A stretch of DNA of 64,000 bases from positions 372,001 through 436,000 of the forward strand of contig NZ_CAJHBR010000001.1 in the NCBI RefSeq assembly GCF_904846695.1. The letters are read 5' to 3'. This DNA is from Psychrobacter urativorans. Lineage in GTDB: Bacteria; Pseudomonadota; Gammaproteobacteria; Pseudomonadales; Moraxellaceae. The notes under the pieces are model-generated. The model made no database searches and was not told where the DNA came from. It saw only the letters and a list, made by a program, of their open reading frames with translations. Below, piece after piece: positions 39,554 to 50,256 of this stretch. Numbering within the stretch: the stretch's first letter is position 1; every line of letters begins with the position of its first letter. The translations under genes and the position numbers were made by a program.

Positions 39554-42109
39554 TTAAACAACGGCACGCCGTGCATGCAATATTCCAGGCTGTTGTTCAA
39601 GTTTTGCCAATAGTTTGGATAAATGCGCCAAACCTGAGACTTCGATATGAAATTTTAAAAAAGCAATATTTTCATCGGTGCTAATAGTCTGAACTTGTCT
39701 GATATTGACATTTTCTTTATCAATAACTTGAGTCAAATCTCGCAGTAAGCCACGCCTATCGTAGGCTTCTATATGAATATCCACGGGCTGATAGCGACCT
39801 GATTTTGACTTCCAAGCAGCACTAATTTCACGTTCAGGATCGCGTTCGATCATGCGAATATATTCAGCGCAGCCACGATTATGAATACTGACACCACGCG
39901 ATAAAGTGATATAGCCGGAAATAGGCTCACCGTGTACCGGGTGACAGCAGCCTGCTAAGTTAATCTCAATATTATCTAAACCATCAATACAGATTTTATA
40001 GGCATCTAGCTTACCGGTAGTTTTGGGATCAACACTAGGAGTAAACTCCTCCTCTGCTTTTTCAGGCTCTAAATGTAGCTGGCGTGAAACATGTCCCATC
40101 AGCTGATGAATACCAATCTCACCCGTGACTAAACCAACAACGATATCATCAGTATTATTGACATTAAAAAATTTCAGATAATCGTTTAAGTCGATACTAT
40201 TAGGATGCAAAGATAGGCGTTCGAGCTCTTTACTAAGCATCTGTCGACCAATCTCAATATTCTTGTCACGATCCTGCTTATTGAACCATTGACGTAGCTT
40301 TGAGCGGGCTCTATTGGTATGTATATAACCTAGAGCTGCCACTAACCAATCGCGATTCGGCTCGCGTGAGGACTTAGTAATAATTTCCACTTGCTCGCCG
40401 GTTTTAAGCTGGTAGGTGAGGGGTACATAGCGCTGATTCACTCGAGCGGCTTGAGCACGGTTACCAACTTGAGTGTGTACGTAGTAAGCAAAGTCGAGGA
40501 CAGTAGCACCTTTAGGGAGCTCGGTAATATCGCCGTCACGACTGAATATATAAATACGTTCAAGTTCATCAAAATCAACCGTTTGCTCTTCTTCATCCAG
40601 CTCAAATAGATCACTATTATCAATACCTTCACCGTTAGACACAGCGGTACGTGCCTGATTACGAGTCTCATTGTTTATAGATAGTAGCTGTCTTAGAGAG
40701 CTGATTCTTTGATTAAGGTAGTTGTCTTTTTTATTCTTAAGCCCCTCTTTATAGTTGACGTGCGCGCACATACCAAGCTCAGCTTCAAAGTGCATAGTAT
40801 GAGTACGTATTTGCACTTCAAGAGACTTGTTTTCAGCAATAACGGCGGTATGGAGCGAGCGATAACCATTGGCTTTTGGATTGGTAATATAGTCATCAAA
40901 CTGCTCAGGGATATAGCGCCATAAGCCATGGACTAGCCCTAAAGCATGATAACAATCTGAAGGGTTCTCAACTAATACTCGTAATGCGCGAATGTCATAG
41001 AGCTGATCAAAGGATAAGCCTTTAAGCTTCATTTTTCGATAAATAGAGTAGATGTGTTTGACACGTCCTGAAACTTCACCAACGATATCAGCCGCTATTA
41101 AAGCGTCGCTTAGTTTATTCTCTACTCGTTGAATATAGTCTTCGCGCTCACTGCGCTTCTCAGATAGTAATTTAGCGATTTCTTTATAGCGCTCAGGAGC
41201 CAAGTAGCGAAAAGCTAAGTCCTCAAGCTCCCATTTAAGTTGCGCAATACCTAAACGATGGGCTAATGGGGCATAAATAGTCATAACCTCACGAGCAACA
41301 CGCTGCTGACGCTCTTCATTAGAGAACGACAGTTCACGCATAGCAAAAGTACGCTCAGCCAGCTTGATCAGTACGACCCGCACATCATTAGTCACTGAAA
41401 TAAGCATACTATAGATGTTAGACAGCTGATCACGTTGATTATTGGCGAAATGATCTTCTAAGCGCTTGTTACTCTCAATGATAGCTGACAGCTTGCCCAT
41501 CGCTAAAGCATCTTTCACCAAACTGCTTATATCCGTACCAAAGCTCTTCTGAATATCAGCTAAACTGATAAGCGATTCACGGGCACTACGATAAAGCATT
41601 GCCGCGACTAGTGCGTCTTCATCTTGATAGAGGTAAGTCAATATATCGGTCATACCGATGCCGGTCACATAAGCACCGGATCGTTCAGATTCAGTAGTAT
41701 TCATGCGGTTGCGAATAAATTCACAAGCCATTGTCAAATTCGGAACCGACTCTTGACCGATACGCTTGGCCACATTATCCAACCACATTGGCACATCGAT
41801 ATTGGCTTGATCTAAGTCAATATTTTCAGAAACGTCTGTGAGCAATGAGAGACTTTGTAAGTTGTTATTGAGGTACTCTTCATTCAATTGAGGATCATGA
41901 CTATGATAGGAATGCTGCGCGGAACGATCAAAAGTGGTGTGCAGCTTATGAGTACTGAGCTGTCTCTTGATATCTAGTGGAATTTGAGCATAGCTATTGG
42001 CAGATTGGTGAGAACGTTGACTGGCCACTAGCTGCGCAGCTAATGACGCACTATCAGTCTCCGCTGTCTGCCCATCCATTAATGGCAATCCTTCACGAAT
42101 TTTTACCAT
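39554..42109 (-). CDS. relA: GTP pyrophosphokinase RelA
   Basis: RelA makes (p)ppGpp on the ribosome during amino-acid starvation. The 851-residue protein has the RelA/SpoT plan. The N-terminal HD region is degenerate: the HDxxED of active hydrolases is replaced by YRSARES, so hydrolysis is not expected. The synthetase domain has LSFDQLYDIRALRVLV and GYRSLHTAV. Then come a TGS domain (IYIFSRDGDITELPKGATVLDFAY region), a conserved-cysteine/zinc-finger part near CCHPVHGEPI and a C-terminal ACT domain. The N-terminal 95 residues are longer and more polar than in E. coli RelA. The neighbours rlmD, cysM and gacS recall the E. coli barA-rlmD-relA and Pseudomonas gacS-cysM-rlmD-relA clusters. Confidence 0.95.
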   Translation of the reverse strand: MVKIREGLPLMDGQTAETDSASLAAQLVASQRSHQSANSYAQIPLDIKRQLSTHKLHTTFDRSAQHSYHSHDPQLNEEYLNNNLQSLSLLTDVSENIDLDQANIDVPMWLDNVAKRIGQESVPNLTMACEFIRNRMNTTESERSGAYVTGIGMTDILTYLYQDEDALVAAMLYRSARESLISLADIQKSFGTDISSLVKDALAMGKLSAIIESNKRLEDHFANNQRDQLSNIYSMLISVTNDVRVVLIKLAERTFAMRELSFSNEERQQRVAREVMTIYAPLAHRLGIAQLKWELEDLAFRYLAPERYKEIAKLLSEKRSEREDYIQRVENKLSDALIAADIVGEVSGRVKHIYSIYRKMKLKGLSFDQLYDIRALRVLVENPSDCYHALGLVHGLWRYIPEQFDDYITNPKANGYRSLHTAVIAENKSLEVQIRTHTMHFEAELGMCAHVNYKEGLKNKKDNYLNQRISSLRQLLSINNETRNQARTAVSNGEGIDNSDLFELDEEEQTVDFDELERIYIFSRDGDITELPKGATVLDFAYYVHTQVGNRAQAARVNQRYVPLTYQLKTGEQVEIITKSSREPNRDWLVAALGYIHTNRARSKLRQWFNKQDRDKNIEIGRQMLSKELERLSLHPNSIDLNDYLKFFNVNNTDDIVVGLVTGEIGIHQLMGHVSRQLHLEPEKAEEEFTPSVDPKTTGKLDAYKICIDGLDNIEINLAGCCHPVHGEPISGYITLSRGVSIHNRGCAEYIRMIERDPEREISAAWKSKSGRYQPVDIHIEAYDRRGLLRDLTQVIDKENVNIRQVQTISTDENIAFLKFHIEVSGLAHLSKLLAKLEQQPGILHARRAVV

Positions 42110-42715
42110 AGCTGACTCCTTTTGACCGAGTTACTGCCGTGTATGTCGATTATTACTTTATATATATCGACTGTCCCTCAACCTATTACCTAGAGTCAGC
42201 GATCACATAAAACAGCGCAGTTGCTAAAGACAAAATCTTTTAGCAACTGCGATAAACTTACTTTTATATAGTGACGGTCGATAAAGTGATAGCAGTTAAT
42301 ACAAAAGTATTGATATTGAGCTTTATTTTTCTCTTTCTCTTCAAGTTAAGCAGTGGTTCACCATTGAACTGTCTACTTGTGAATGTACAACACAGCCTGT
42401 TCTTTATGAACTTTCTTAAAAAGTATCTCGTAAAAATATATATAAACCAGTCCATTTACCATTATATTTTTATTAGTATAGTGATGACTAATGATAAGTT
42501 AGTTGGTCACCCTTATTCAAGCAAGGGTCTGTAATTATTATACGTTAAAAGGTAATTTGAATAAATTATTTCAACCAACAATAATCGATTTTATTATAAA
42601 GTAGTATGATTTTTATTATATTAGCTTGTGTTTTAACTAAATAATAGTAGTCGTTGCTTGAGCAGTAGCGGGTATCTACCATTGCTCAAGCCTTAGTATT
42701 GAAGCTACAGTGACG
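42110..42715. other. AT-rich gap between rlmD and relA
   Basis: These 606 bases hold no gene that I trust. A perfect 13-bp inverted repeat lies at 42216-42251. An open frame at 42271-42534 on the plus strand has hydrophobic AT-rich content but no ribosome-binding site. The relA promoter should lie in the first 100 bases on the minus strand. Confidence 0.4.
42216..42251. repeat. Perfect 13-bp inverted repeat upstream of relA
   Basis: CGCAGTTGCTAAA at 42216-42228 and TTTAGCAACTGCG at 42239-42251 are exact reverse complements with a 10-base loop. On the minus strand only TGTTTT follows, so terminator function for the distant rlmD is weakly supported. Confidence 0.7.
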
Positions 42716-44272
42716 CTATTTGGCCTCTACCTTTTCAAAGCGGGCAATTGATTCAACATGACCAGTATGACAGAACATGTCCATCACTCCCGCATGAGTG
42801 AGTCGATAGCCTTGCTCTAACAGCGCCTTAGTATCTCGAGCAAGGGTTGCTGGATTACAAGACACATAGACTATGCGCTCAGCATTGAATTTCGGTAAAT
42901 ACTGCATGATCTCCCAAGCGCCAGAGCGTGGTGGATCAATGAGGAGCGCATCAAAACCTTGATTAGCCCACGGCTTATCCGTGCAATCTTGAGTCAAATC
43001 TTGGCTATAAAACTCAGTGTTATTAATAGTATTGCGACGCGCATTATCAGCAGCTCGTAAAGTCATAGCTTCGCTGCCTTCAACTCCCACTACTGAGCCT
43101 GATTCGCCAACTAAGCGAGCTAATGGCAAACTAAAGTTGCCTAATCCGCTGAATAAGTCTAGTACTCTCTCACCGGGTTTTAGGTCTAATAAGTCACAAG
43201 CCAGCTTAGTCATCTGCCGATTAACAGACAGGTTTACTTGAGTAAAGTCAGTCGGAATAAACTCAAAGGTAAGATCGTATTCAGGTAACTGATAATACAG
43301 ACGACCGAACTGTTGGCTCATATCATCGTTAGCCGTTAATGCAATGCGCTGGATACTGTCGACACCTTTAGATTGTAAATATAACTGCCAGTTACGCGCC
43401 GCAAAAAAGGTTTTGAGCTTATCTATATCCCCGTCAGACAAAGGTTCTAAGTTGCGTACAATCAATGCCACTGGTTGATCACCGTCTGGCAGTTCAGGGA
43501 GGTATTCGCCCATAGCTAGCTCTAACTGAGCAATTTTGTTACGACTCTCAAGGGTACTGATTAGGGCTTTTAGATTTTCAATTTCAAAACCAATACGTGG
43601 ATCTAGAATATGACATTCATTTAGCTCGGCTAAGAAATTACTCGAACGCTCACGAAAACCTACTAACGCTGTTTCCTTCTTGACTACATAACGTACACCC
43701 AATCTAGCTTTAGTTCGATAGCCTAAACGATCGCCAACTACTGGTGGTAGCCAAGTATCTGGCTGTATATTGGCTTGATGCAATAACATCTCTGCTAAAA
43801 CCGATTGCTTAAAATTAATTTGGGCCTCAGGTTGCCAATGTTGCAGATTACAGCCACCACAAACCCCAAAGTGAGGGCAAGGTGGTACAGCACGTTCAGG
43901 GTTTGGATTGGCAGTAACCTTAGTAGCATCCCCTTCCTCAAAACTGGCACGGCTATTGGTTATCTTTACTTCAACACTCTCGCCAGGTAGGGCAAAACTG
44001 ACAAAGATTTTTTTGCCATGTTTGTCTTCAGTATGACCTGCTTGCGCATCGAAACCATTACCGTAGACCGCAACTCCACGACCATCATGCGATAATCCAT
44101 CGATGGTAAATGGTAAGGGTTCAGCATCTTTTAGACGACGGCGTACCTTTGGTGAAGGCTTAGACTTTTTCTTGTTAGGCGGGGTAATAATTGCCTGACT
44201 GTCATCAGCAACGGTATTAGATTTAGTAGTCAAGCTATCTGCTACAGCAGTTTTTGAGTCGGTGGGTTGCAT
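42716..44272 (-). CDS. rlmD: 23S rRNA (uracil-1939-C5)-methyltransferase
   Basis: RlmD methylates U1939 of 23S rRNA with S-adenosylmethionine. The N-terminal TRAM domain begins near [16 protein letters not shown] (about residue 52). The iron-sulfur cysteines lie in [15 protein letters not shown] and ECHIL. The SAM-binding motif [16 protein letters not shown] is followed by LIDPPRSGA and the catalytic cysteine in [12 protein letters not shown]. The length of 518 exceeds E. coli's 433, owing to a basic, low-complexity N-terminus of about 45 residues and loop insertions. It is in the rlmD-relA order seen in related bacteria, though separated here by 606 bases. Confidence 0.95.
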   Translation of the reverse strand: MQPTDSKTAVADSLTTKSNTVADDSQAIITPPNKKKSKPSPKVRRRLKDAEPLPFTIDGLSHDGRGVAVYGNGFDAQAGHTEDKHGKKIFVSFALPGESVEVKITNSRASFEEGDATKVTANPNPERAVPPCPHFGVCGGCNLQHWQPEAQINFKQSVLAEMLLHQANIQPDTWLPPVVGDRLGYRTKARLGVRYVVKKETALVGFRERSSNFLAELNECHILDPRIGFEIENLKALISTLESRNKIAQLELAMGEYLPELPDGDQPVALIVRNLEPLSDGDIDKLKTFFAARNWQLYLQSKGVDSIQRIALTANDDMSQQFGRLYYQLPEYDLTFEFIPTDFTQVNLSVNRQMTKLACDLLDLKPGERVLDLFSGLGNFSLPLARLVGESGSVVGVEGSEAMTLRAADNARRNTINNTEFYSQDLTQDCTDKPWANQGFDALLIDPPRSGAWEIMQYLPKFNAERIVYVSCNPATLARDTKALLEQGYRLTHAGVMDMFCHTGHVESIARFEKVEAK

Positions 44273-44465
44273 AAACCTGCCTATAAAATAAAGGGATGAA
44301 AAATGACCGCAATTTTAACATACAAAAGCGCTAAGATAATGATTGGCTGCTATAAAGTAAAAAACGGTAGGCCGATATAAATACAGTATATAAAAACTGT
44401 CACCGTACAACATTTTAGAGCGGGTTTTATTTGAGGCATATCGAATATTCACAACTAGACACCGC

Positions 44466-45290
44466 TTATAGCTTTGGTAACGACGACCAGTTAGCCATAA
44501 AGTCTTGATGACGGGCGCTACCATCAGCTTGAGTAAAGGCCTTTAAGTAAGCAACACTTTGCTGCTGCCAGTAATCAAAAGCTGGTGAAGATAGTTTGCC
44601 GGTGAGGCGCAACCAACGTAAGTAAATCAGCCAAGTGTTGAGTACATCGGACTCACAATATATGGATAAGGTTTGCCAATCCTCAGCTGCGACTAAAGCC
44701 CCAACCATACTGCCATCTACAGCCGTTTTACCAGGTAAACCGTACAAACTAGCTACTACGTCCATAGCTTCACGACGACTAGCGCCGTATTGGCTAAATC
44801 TATCCATTAGATCAAGGTGGCGGGTTTGGAAACGATTGACGTAATTATCAAAGCGCATGTTTTTGATACGCTCACCTTCTTCAAACAGCCAAGGCGCTGC
44901 TAAGTTATATTGCATAGCACGGTAGATAAGCACTGGGATATCAAATCCAGAACCATTCCAGCTGATCAGCTGCGGCAATTTTTCAACTTCACTAAAAGCT
45001 CGGAAAAACTTAGTTAGAATCTCTTCTTCACTGAACCTATCAGCCGTTAGAGAAAATAGGGTTAACTGACCGTCTTTAATGTAGAGCGCAGAGATACAGA
45101 CAATACGCTGCAATGGCAAACGCATAAAATCGTGGCCAGCTTCTTGCAGACGAATAGCCGTCAGCGCTGATAAAGTATCGGCATCATTGAGTTCGCTCAG
45201 CTGTGGATAAATGCGACGTGCGCCAGCAGTATCAGCGACAGTTTCAATATCAAAGACCAATACTGGATTAGCGGGTAGGGCATATGTCAT
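44466..45290 (-). CDS. DEDD-type 3'-5' exonuclease (PolB-like)
   Basis: This 274-residue protein matches the family of predicted 3'-5' exonucleases related to the proofreading domain of DNA polymerase B. The acidic motifs are FDIETVAD (Exo I), SWNGSGFDIPVL (Exo II) and YCESDVLNTWLIYLRW (Exo III). Together they form a DEDD active site. No polymerase domain is attached. Its physiological substrate is not known. It sits between cysM and rlmD on the same strand, with a 117-base gap to cysM. Confidence 0.87.
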   Translation of the reverse strand: MTYALPANPVLVFDIETVADTAGARRIYPQLSELNDADTLSALTAIRLQEAGHDFMRLPLQRIVCISALYIKDGQLTLFSLTADRFSEEEILTKFFRAFSEVEKLPQLISWNGSGFDIPVLIYRAMQYNLAAPWLFEEGERIKNMRFDNYVNRFQTRHLDLMDRFSQYGASRREAMDVVASLYGLPGKTAVDGSMVGALVAAEDWQTLSIYCESDVLNTWLIYLRWLRLTGKLSSPAFDYWQQQSVAYLKAFTQADGSARHQDFMANWSSLPKL

Positions 45291-45407
45291 AGATAGCTCT
45301 CTTACTAGTCACTATTTTCATTATTGTTAGCGGGCTTATTTATTAGCTGATCATTCACTAGTTTTAGCCAACTGACTGCCATAATAAATAGCAAATCAGT
45401 TAACTAG

Positions 45408-46361
45408 CTAGCCATTATCCAAGTCGTCGTTAATATTATAAAGACCCGTTGAAAGGTAACGATCGCCACGGTCACAGACAATAAAAGCTATGACAGCATT
45501 GGGGTTATCCTTAGCAATCTGTAACGCTGCCCAAGCCCCTGCACCAGAAGACACTCCAGCAAAAATACCTTCAGTTTTAGCCATCTTGCGCATATAAACT
45601 TCAGCGGTGTACTGGTCGATATCCATAATTTTATCAACGATATCGGCGTCATAGATACCCGGCATATAAGCAGCAGGCCAGCGACGAATACCAGCGATAG
45701 AAGCTTCTTCATCAGGTTGTAAGCCGATAATTTGTACTGCTGGGTTTTGCTCTTTTAAATACTGTCCCACGCCAGTAATAGTACCAGTAGTCCCCATAGA
45801 ACTAATAAAGTGAGTAATTTTACCGTCTGTTTGTTGCCATAATTCAGGGCCAGTAGTCAAATAATGCGCTTGTTTATTATCGGGGTTATTGAACTGATCT
45901 AATACTATTCCTAAGCCATCGTTTTGCATCTGTAGCGCTAAATCACGCGCCGCTTCCATACCTTCATCAACTTCAATCAAAGTAGCACCATAAGCGATCA
46001 TCGCATCTTTGCGCTCTTGGGTTGAGTTGGTTGGCATTAGCAAAGTTATAGGATAGCCACGCATGGCAGCAACCATAGCCAAAGCAATGCCAGTATTGCC
46101 ACTAGTAGCTTCTATCAAAGTATCACCAGGCTTGATATCGCCACGCTGCTCTGCCTGATAGATCATATTAAAGGCAGGACGATCTTTCACTGAGCCTGCA
46201 GGATTATTACCCTCAAGCTTAGCCAACAGCTGCGCACCATTATTTATGTTTTCTAGTTCAGGTAAACGCTGCAGCTTGACCAAAGGAGTCTGGCCTACGC
46301 AATCAGCAAGGGCAGTTGTTTGGGTAATAAAGTTGGTATTCGCTATGGTCGTAGACGACAT
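45408..46361 (-). CDS. cysM: Cysteine synthase B
   Basis: CysM forms cysteine from O-acetylserine and sulfide or thiosulfate using PLP. The PLP lysine is K59 in NPAGSVKDRP. EATSGNTGIALAM holds the substrate loop, and SSMGTTGTITG the phosphate-binding loop. IRRWPAAYMPGI marks CysM rather than CysK. At 317 residues it is complete, with a start at MSSTTIANTN. The divergent neighbour is a GacS-type kinase, the same adjacency as in Pseudomonas. Confidence 0.96.
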   Translation of the reverse strand: MSSTTIANTNFITQTTALADCVGQTPLVKLQRLPELENINNGAQLLAKLEGNNPAGSVKDRPAFNMIYQAEQRGDIKPGDTLIEATSGNTGIALAMVAAMRGYPITLLMPTNSTQERKDAMIAYGATLIEVDEGMEAARDLALQMQNDGLGIVLDQFNNPDNKQAHYLTTGPELWQQTDGKITHFISSMGTTGTITGVGQYLKEQNPAVQIIGLQPDEEASIAGIRRWPAAYMPGIYDADIVDKIMDIDQYTAEVYMRKMAKTEGIFAGVSSGAGAWAALQIAKDNPNAVIAFIVCDRGDRYLSTGLYNINDDLDNG

Positions 46362-46627
46362 GAGGCATCCTAAATTATCGTTTAATGAGTGTTATTAAGG
46401 GATAACTAACTGATCAGTTTTGTTTTTGCTCTATAATTTTAAAGACCAAAAAGTGCTGTGCCAGTATATCAGGTTGTTTTTCACTGCGCTTAAGGCAAGT
46501 ACAATTATTGGTAACTGGCTTTTATTAACTGCGTTTATTGAACCACATCCAATGATAGGTTACTGGTTAGATAACTGATAAAATAATCGCTATAGTCAGC
46601 TTGTTAGTGATAACTACACAACGGTAA

Positions 46628-49600
46628 ATGAGGTTTAAACATAGCATGACATACAAAAAACGCTTTAATACTAGTAGTGCTTATGGTCAACTTATTATAT
46701 TAGTGTTTTTGCCGATATGCTTGTTAGCGGCAGTAGGTGGTATTTTGGTGTTTTACGAAACCATGCGTGCCAGCAACTCAGAACAAGAAGCCTTAGCTGA
46801 AGCGGTATTGATCCGCTATAAGCCCATGGTGACAGAGCTTATTCCCGATCTACAGTTTGGGATGTCATCGTCTGATAGTAACCTGACTAATCCTGATAGC
46901 AAGTCGCAAGAAGCAATGGCGACCCTAGCTGCTATTCGCGATAAGCTTAGTCGTATGCAGTCTGAGCAACATGTGCAGCGTATTGCTATTATCGATGAGG
47001 ACAATAAAGTACTAGCTAGCGTCGGCTATGGGGTTAACGAAACTTGGCCAGCTGTAGACAGTAATCAACGTGCTTTATCTAAACAAGCGACCTCAGTGGG
47101 AACGGCTTACGGTAGTATGTTGGGCGAGTTTAAAGGCCAAAAGTTATGGCTGCTCATTGATATGGATAACGAGCCTTTATATATTGCGCGTTACCGTATT
47201 GCAATGGCCTTGGTTATTACCGGTTTATTCACCATATTGATATTACTACTCAGCCTTAATATCTATGCTAAGCGTTGGATTGCTCCTATCTATGAGCTAC
47301 GCTTGCGCTTGCAACGTACCCATGTCGATAATCTATATAAGCCTATTCTGGTCGAATCTGACGGTGAGTTGAACTTATTACAACAGGATTTAGTCAAAGC
47401 CTTACGCCGTCTGCATAGTAGCTTTCAAGAGCTCAAAGATCATGCTGAACAAACCGAAGATGACTTGCGTTTGGCCTTTGATGAGATGGAGATGCAGAAC
47501 ATCTCTATTCGTAATGCACGCGATGTCGCTATTTCAGCTAGCGAGTCAAAGTCGGCTTTTTTGGCTAATATCAGTCATGAGCTACGTACGCCACTCAACA
47601 GCATTGATGGGTTTATTAACTTGCTGGCGCGCCACGGTGAGCTAAATTCTGAGCAAGATTTATATGTACAAACTATCCGTAAATCCTCAGCGCATCTGCT
47701 AGCTTTAGTCAATGATGTGTTGGATTTTTCTAAAATTGAAGCGGGTAAATTGCTCCTTGATAGCCACGAGTTTGATCTGTATGACACTATCTATGATGTC
47801 GTAGATATGCTGTCACCAGTCTCTGCAGAAAAGGGCCTACGTACCGCCGTATTGTTTTATAACGATGTGCCAATGCGTATCAATGGCGATGCCATGCGCC
47901 TCAAACAAATACTGACTAATATCGTCGGTAATGCCATTAAATTCACAGACAGTGGAGGAGTGGTAGTGCGAGTGAGCTTGGACGACTATCAAGAAAACTA
48001 CCTTATGATTAGCGTGCAAGATAGTGGCAAAGGTATCTCAGAGTCGGATCAAAAAATGCTGTTCCAGAGCTTTAGTCAAGGTGACCCTTCTATTACTCGT
48101 CAGTATGGTGGCACAGGATTAGGCCTAGTTATTTCCAAGCAATTAACGCGATTGATGGGTGGTGATATAGGCTTTTATGACAATGCGCGCGAGAATATTG
48201 ACAATCAAGGGGCGACATTTTGGTTTCGGATGCCCGCTCATGTTGACGTATTAAAAGCGGCGACTGGTCAGACTATTGCCTTACCAGTACTAGCACCTTT
48301 GGCTAGCGCTGCCGATGAGTTTCATGTGTTAGTTTGGATCAATCACACAGCTTCTAGACAAGTACTAAAAGCCAGCTTGCAAAACTTGCCGATCAAATTG
48401 ACCCAAGCCAACTCTTTACCCGGGGTACTCGAATCGCTAAAGGAGCAAGGGAACTATTGGGATTGGGTGATCGTCGATAATGATACTCAAGATGACATGA
48501 TGGCCTTGCTAAAACAAATTCGCTTACATTATCAAGGCAAGCTGGCGGTATTTGGTTATCAAGTTGCCGCTGATCAGGCGTTATTGACTCGTTATCATGC
48601 CAATATATTATATGAGCCGTTAGACAAGCGTCAGCTGTACGCTATGCTAGATACTCAAAAGAGCAATACCCCTATAAAAGCCCAGCTACCAACTTGGCAA
48701 GGGGTTACAGTGTTGGCAGTTGACGATCACTTACCGAACTTACTAGTATTGGACGCGCTACTGAGTGAGCTTGGTATTAAGGTAGTGACTGCTAGCAGCG
48801 GCTTTGAAGCTATTGAAATTATCAGTAAGCAACAGTCAACAAGCCCCCAAACACTTAAGCCTAAACCTGATAGCTTATCAAAAAAAACACAAATATCAAA
48901 AGCGGAAACTCGTGAGCAAGTCAGTAGTATGTCCATGTCACAAAGCACTAGTGAAGACAACCTACGTATTGAGGATAAAGACCGTATTAAGCTTATCTTT
49001 ATGGATATCCAGATGCCCCGTATGTCAGGGCGTGAAGCTGCAGCACAAATACGAAAAATAGAGCATCCTGATAGTCATATTCCTATCATTGCCTTGACGG
49101 CACATGGTCTAGCCGATGAGCGTGATAAGCTCATTGCCAGTGGTATTGACGATTATGTAGGCAAACCTATCAGCCAACCACAGCTACTACAAATGCTGCA
49201 AAAATGGCTGGGACGTACTACTAATATCAATGCCGATGGTTTAGCAGCGCCTAATAATGAAACGCCAGTGACTAGTGTCAATATGCTTAAGCATAGCTTA
49301 GCTATAGATGAAGAACTAAGCGATGGCTATAGCGCTGAGGCCAATATGACTGGTAGTGAGAGTCGTATAGGGGTTAGCAGCATTAATAGTGATGTCAGTA
49401 TGGCTACTAGTGCCAAAGACACAGCACTGCAAGCTGATAAAAGAATAGCTAGACCTTTAGCCCTAAAAAAGATTAGAGACGACTACTTGCGTGATAGCCA
49501 GCCAAATGATGGGTATTGGCATAAGACTACGCAAGCTCTGCAACCACGTAATCAAAGTCTGCCTAATGAACAGCAGCTATCAGAAATGACTACTGATGCA

Positions 49601-50134
49601 GAGCAAGGTTCGCAGTTGCATAGCCATCCTAGCCATCTCAGTCCTATGCTAGTCAATCAGTATGCCTCGCAGCAACCATTAATGGTTACTAATGAAAGTA
49701 CTATATTGAAAGATAATTCAGACACTTTAAGTATTCTGGATTGGGAAGATGCTTTGACTCGTGCCGCAAACAAGCCAGATCTAGCTGCCAAATTAATTCT
49801 TATGATGCTGGAAACTATCGCTGATGAAAAAGAGGCACTATCGCAAGCGTGGCAGGCACGTGATCGCTATGAGCTAGCACAGATTGCCCACCGTATTTTA
49901 GGGGGCAGTCGCTATACTGGCGTACCTCAACTGCGCCAAACTAGCCAAAACCTAGAAGACAAGTGCCTACTAAACTTGCAACATACTACACCGGCACAAT
50001 TTGCGATGCTCAAACCTTATTATGAAGCGCTTTTATTGGCATTAACTCGGCTACAAACGCTTGATTTGTCTTCTTATACTCAGCTGAACTACCATCGACT
50101 TAATGAAAATGATATGAACTGGAAAATGATTTAA
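46628..50134 (+). CDS. gacS: GacS/BarA-type hybrid sensor histidine kinase
   Basis: This tripartite kinase would phosphorylate a GacA/UvrY response regulator that drives Csr/Rsm small RNAs. Two membrane helices (about residues 20-44 and 190-213) flank a periplasmic domain. The H-box ISHELRTPLN gives H317, and the ATP-binding domain has GNAIKFTDSG and GGTGLGL. A degenerate receiver (about 565-675) lacks the phospho-acceptor Asp in the usual setting. A full receiver follows with D793 (FMDIQMP) and K846. A C-terminal Hpt has H1088 in IAHRILGGSR. The true receiver is split by an insertion of roughly 55 Ser/Lys/Gln-rich residues before D793, and a 190-residue disordered linker precedes the Hpt. 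The cysM neighbour supports GacS. Confidence 0.93.
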   Translation: MRFKHSMTYKKRFNTSSAYGQLIILVFLPICLLAAVGGILVFYETMRASNSEQEALAEAVLIRYKPMVTELIPDLQFGMSSSDSNLTNPDSKSQEAMATLAAIRDKLSRMQSEQHVQRIAIIDEDNKVLASVGYGVNETWPAVDSNQRALSKQATSVGTAYGSMLGEFKGQKLWLLIDMDNEPLYIARYRIAMALVITGLFTILILLLSLNIYAKRWIAPIYELRLRLQRTHVDNLYKPILVESDGELNLLQQDLVKALRRLHSSFQELKDHAEQTEDDLRLAFDEMEMQNISIRNARDVAISASESKSAFLANISHELRTPLNSIDGFINLLARHGELNSEQDLYVQTIRKSSAHLLALVNDVLDFSKIEAGKLLLDSHEFDLYDTIYDVVDMLSPVSAEKGLRTAVLFYNDVPMRINGDAMRLKQILTNIVGNAIKFTDSGGVVVRVSLDDYQENYLMISVQDSGKGISESDQKMLFQSFSQGDPSITRQYGGTGLGLVISKQLTRLMGGDIGFYDNARENIDNQGATFWFRMPAHVDVLKAATGQTIALPVLAPLASAADEFHVLVWINHTASRQVLKASLQNLPIKLTQANSLPGVLESLKEQGNYWDWVIVDNDTQDDMMALLKQIRLHYQGKLAVFGYQVAADQALLTRYHANILYEPLDKRQLYAMLDTQKSNTPIKAQLPTWQGVTVLAVDDHLPNLLVLDALLSELGIKVVTASSGFEAIEIISKQQSTSPQTLKPKPDSLSKKTQISKAETREQVSSMSMSQSTSEDNLRIEDKDRIKLIFMDIQMPRMSGREAAAQIRKIEHPDSHIPIIALTAHGLADERDKLIASGIDDYVGKPISQPQLLQMLQKWLGRTTNINADGLAAPNNETPVTSVNMLKHSLAIDEELSDGYSAEANMTGSESRIGVSSINSDVSMATSAKDTALQADKRIARPLALKKIRDDYLRDSQPNDGYWHKTTQALQPRNQSLPNEQQLSEMTTDAEQGSQLHSHPSHLSPMLVNQYASQQPLMVTNESTILKDNSDTLSILDWEDALTRAANKPDLAAKLILMMLETIADEKEALSQAWQARDRYELAQIAHRILGGSRYTGVPQLRQTSQNLEDKCLLNLQHTTPAQFAMLKPYYEALLLALTRLQTLDLSSYTQLNYHRLNENDMNWKMI

Positions 50135-50256
50135 CGGTTTTCTTGAATGTAGGGTCAGTTATTGCTAAGGCTGTTTATAGCCAACCCTGCTATGATTTAT
50201 GGCTTAATGAACTCAATTTATCGTTTATTGTTACTTATTCATTGTAAAGGATTGCC

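Noticed and set aside
42271-42534. Plus-strand open frame of 87 codons in the rlmD-relA gap
   Set aside because: Hydrophobic AT-rich composition typical of random frames in AT-rich DNA, no ribosome-binding site and no recognisable motif.
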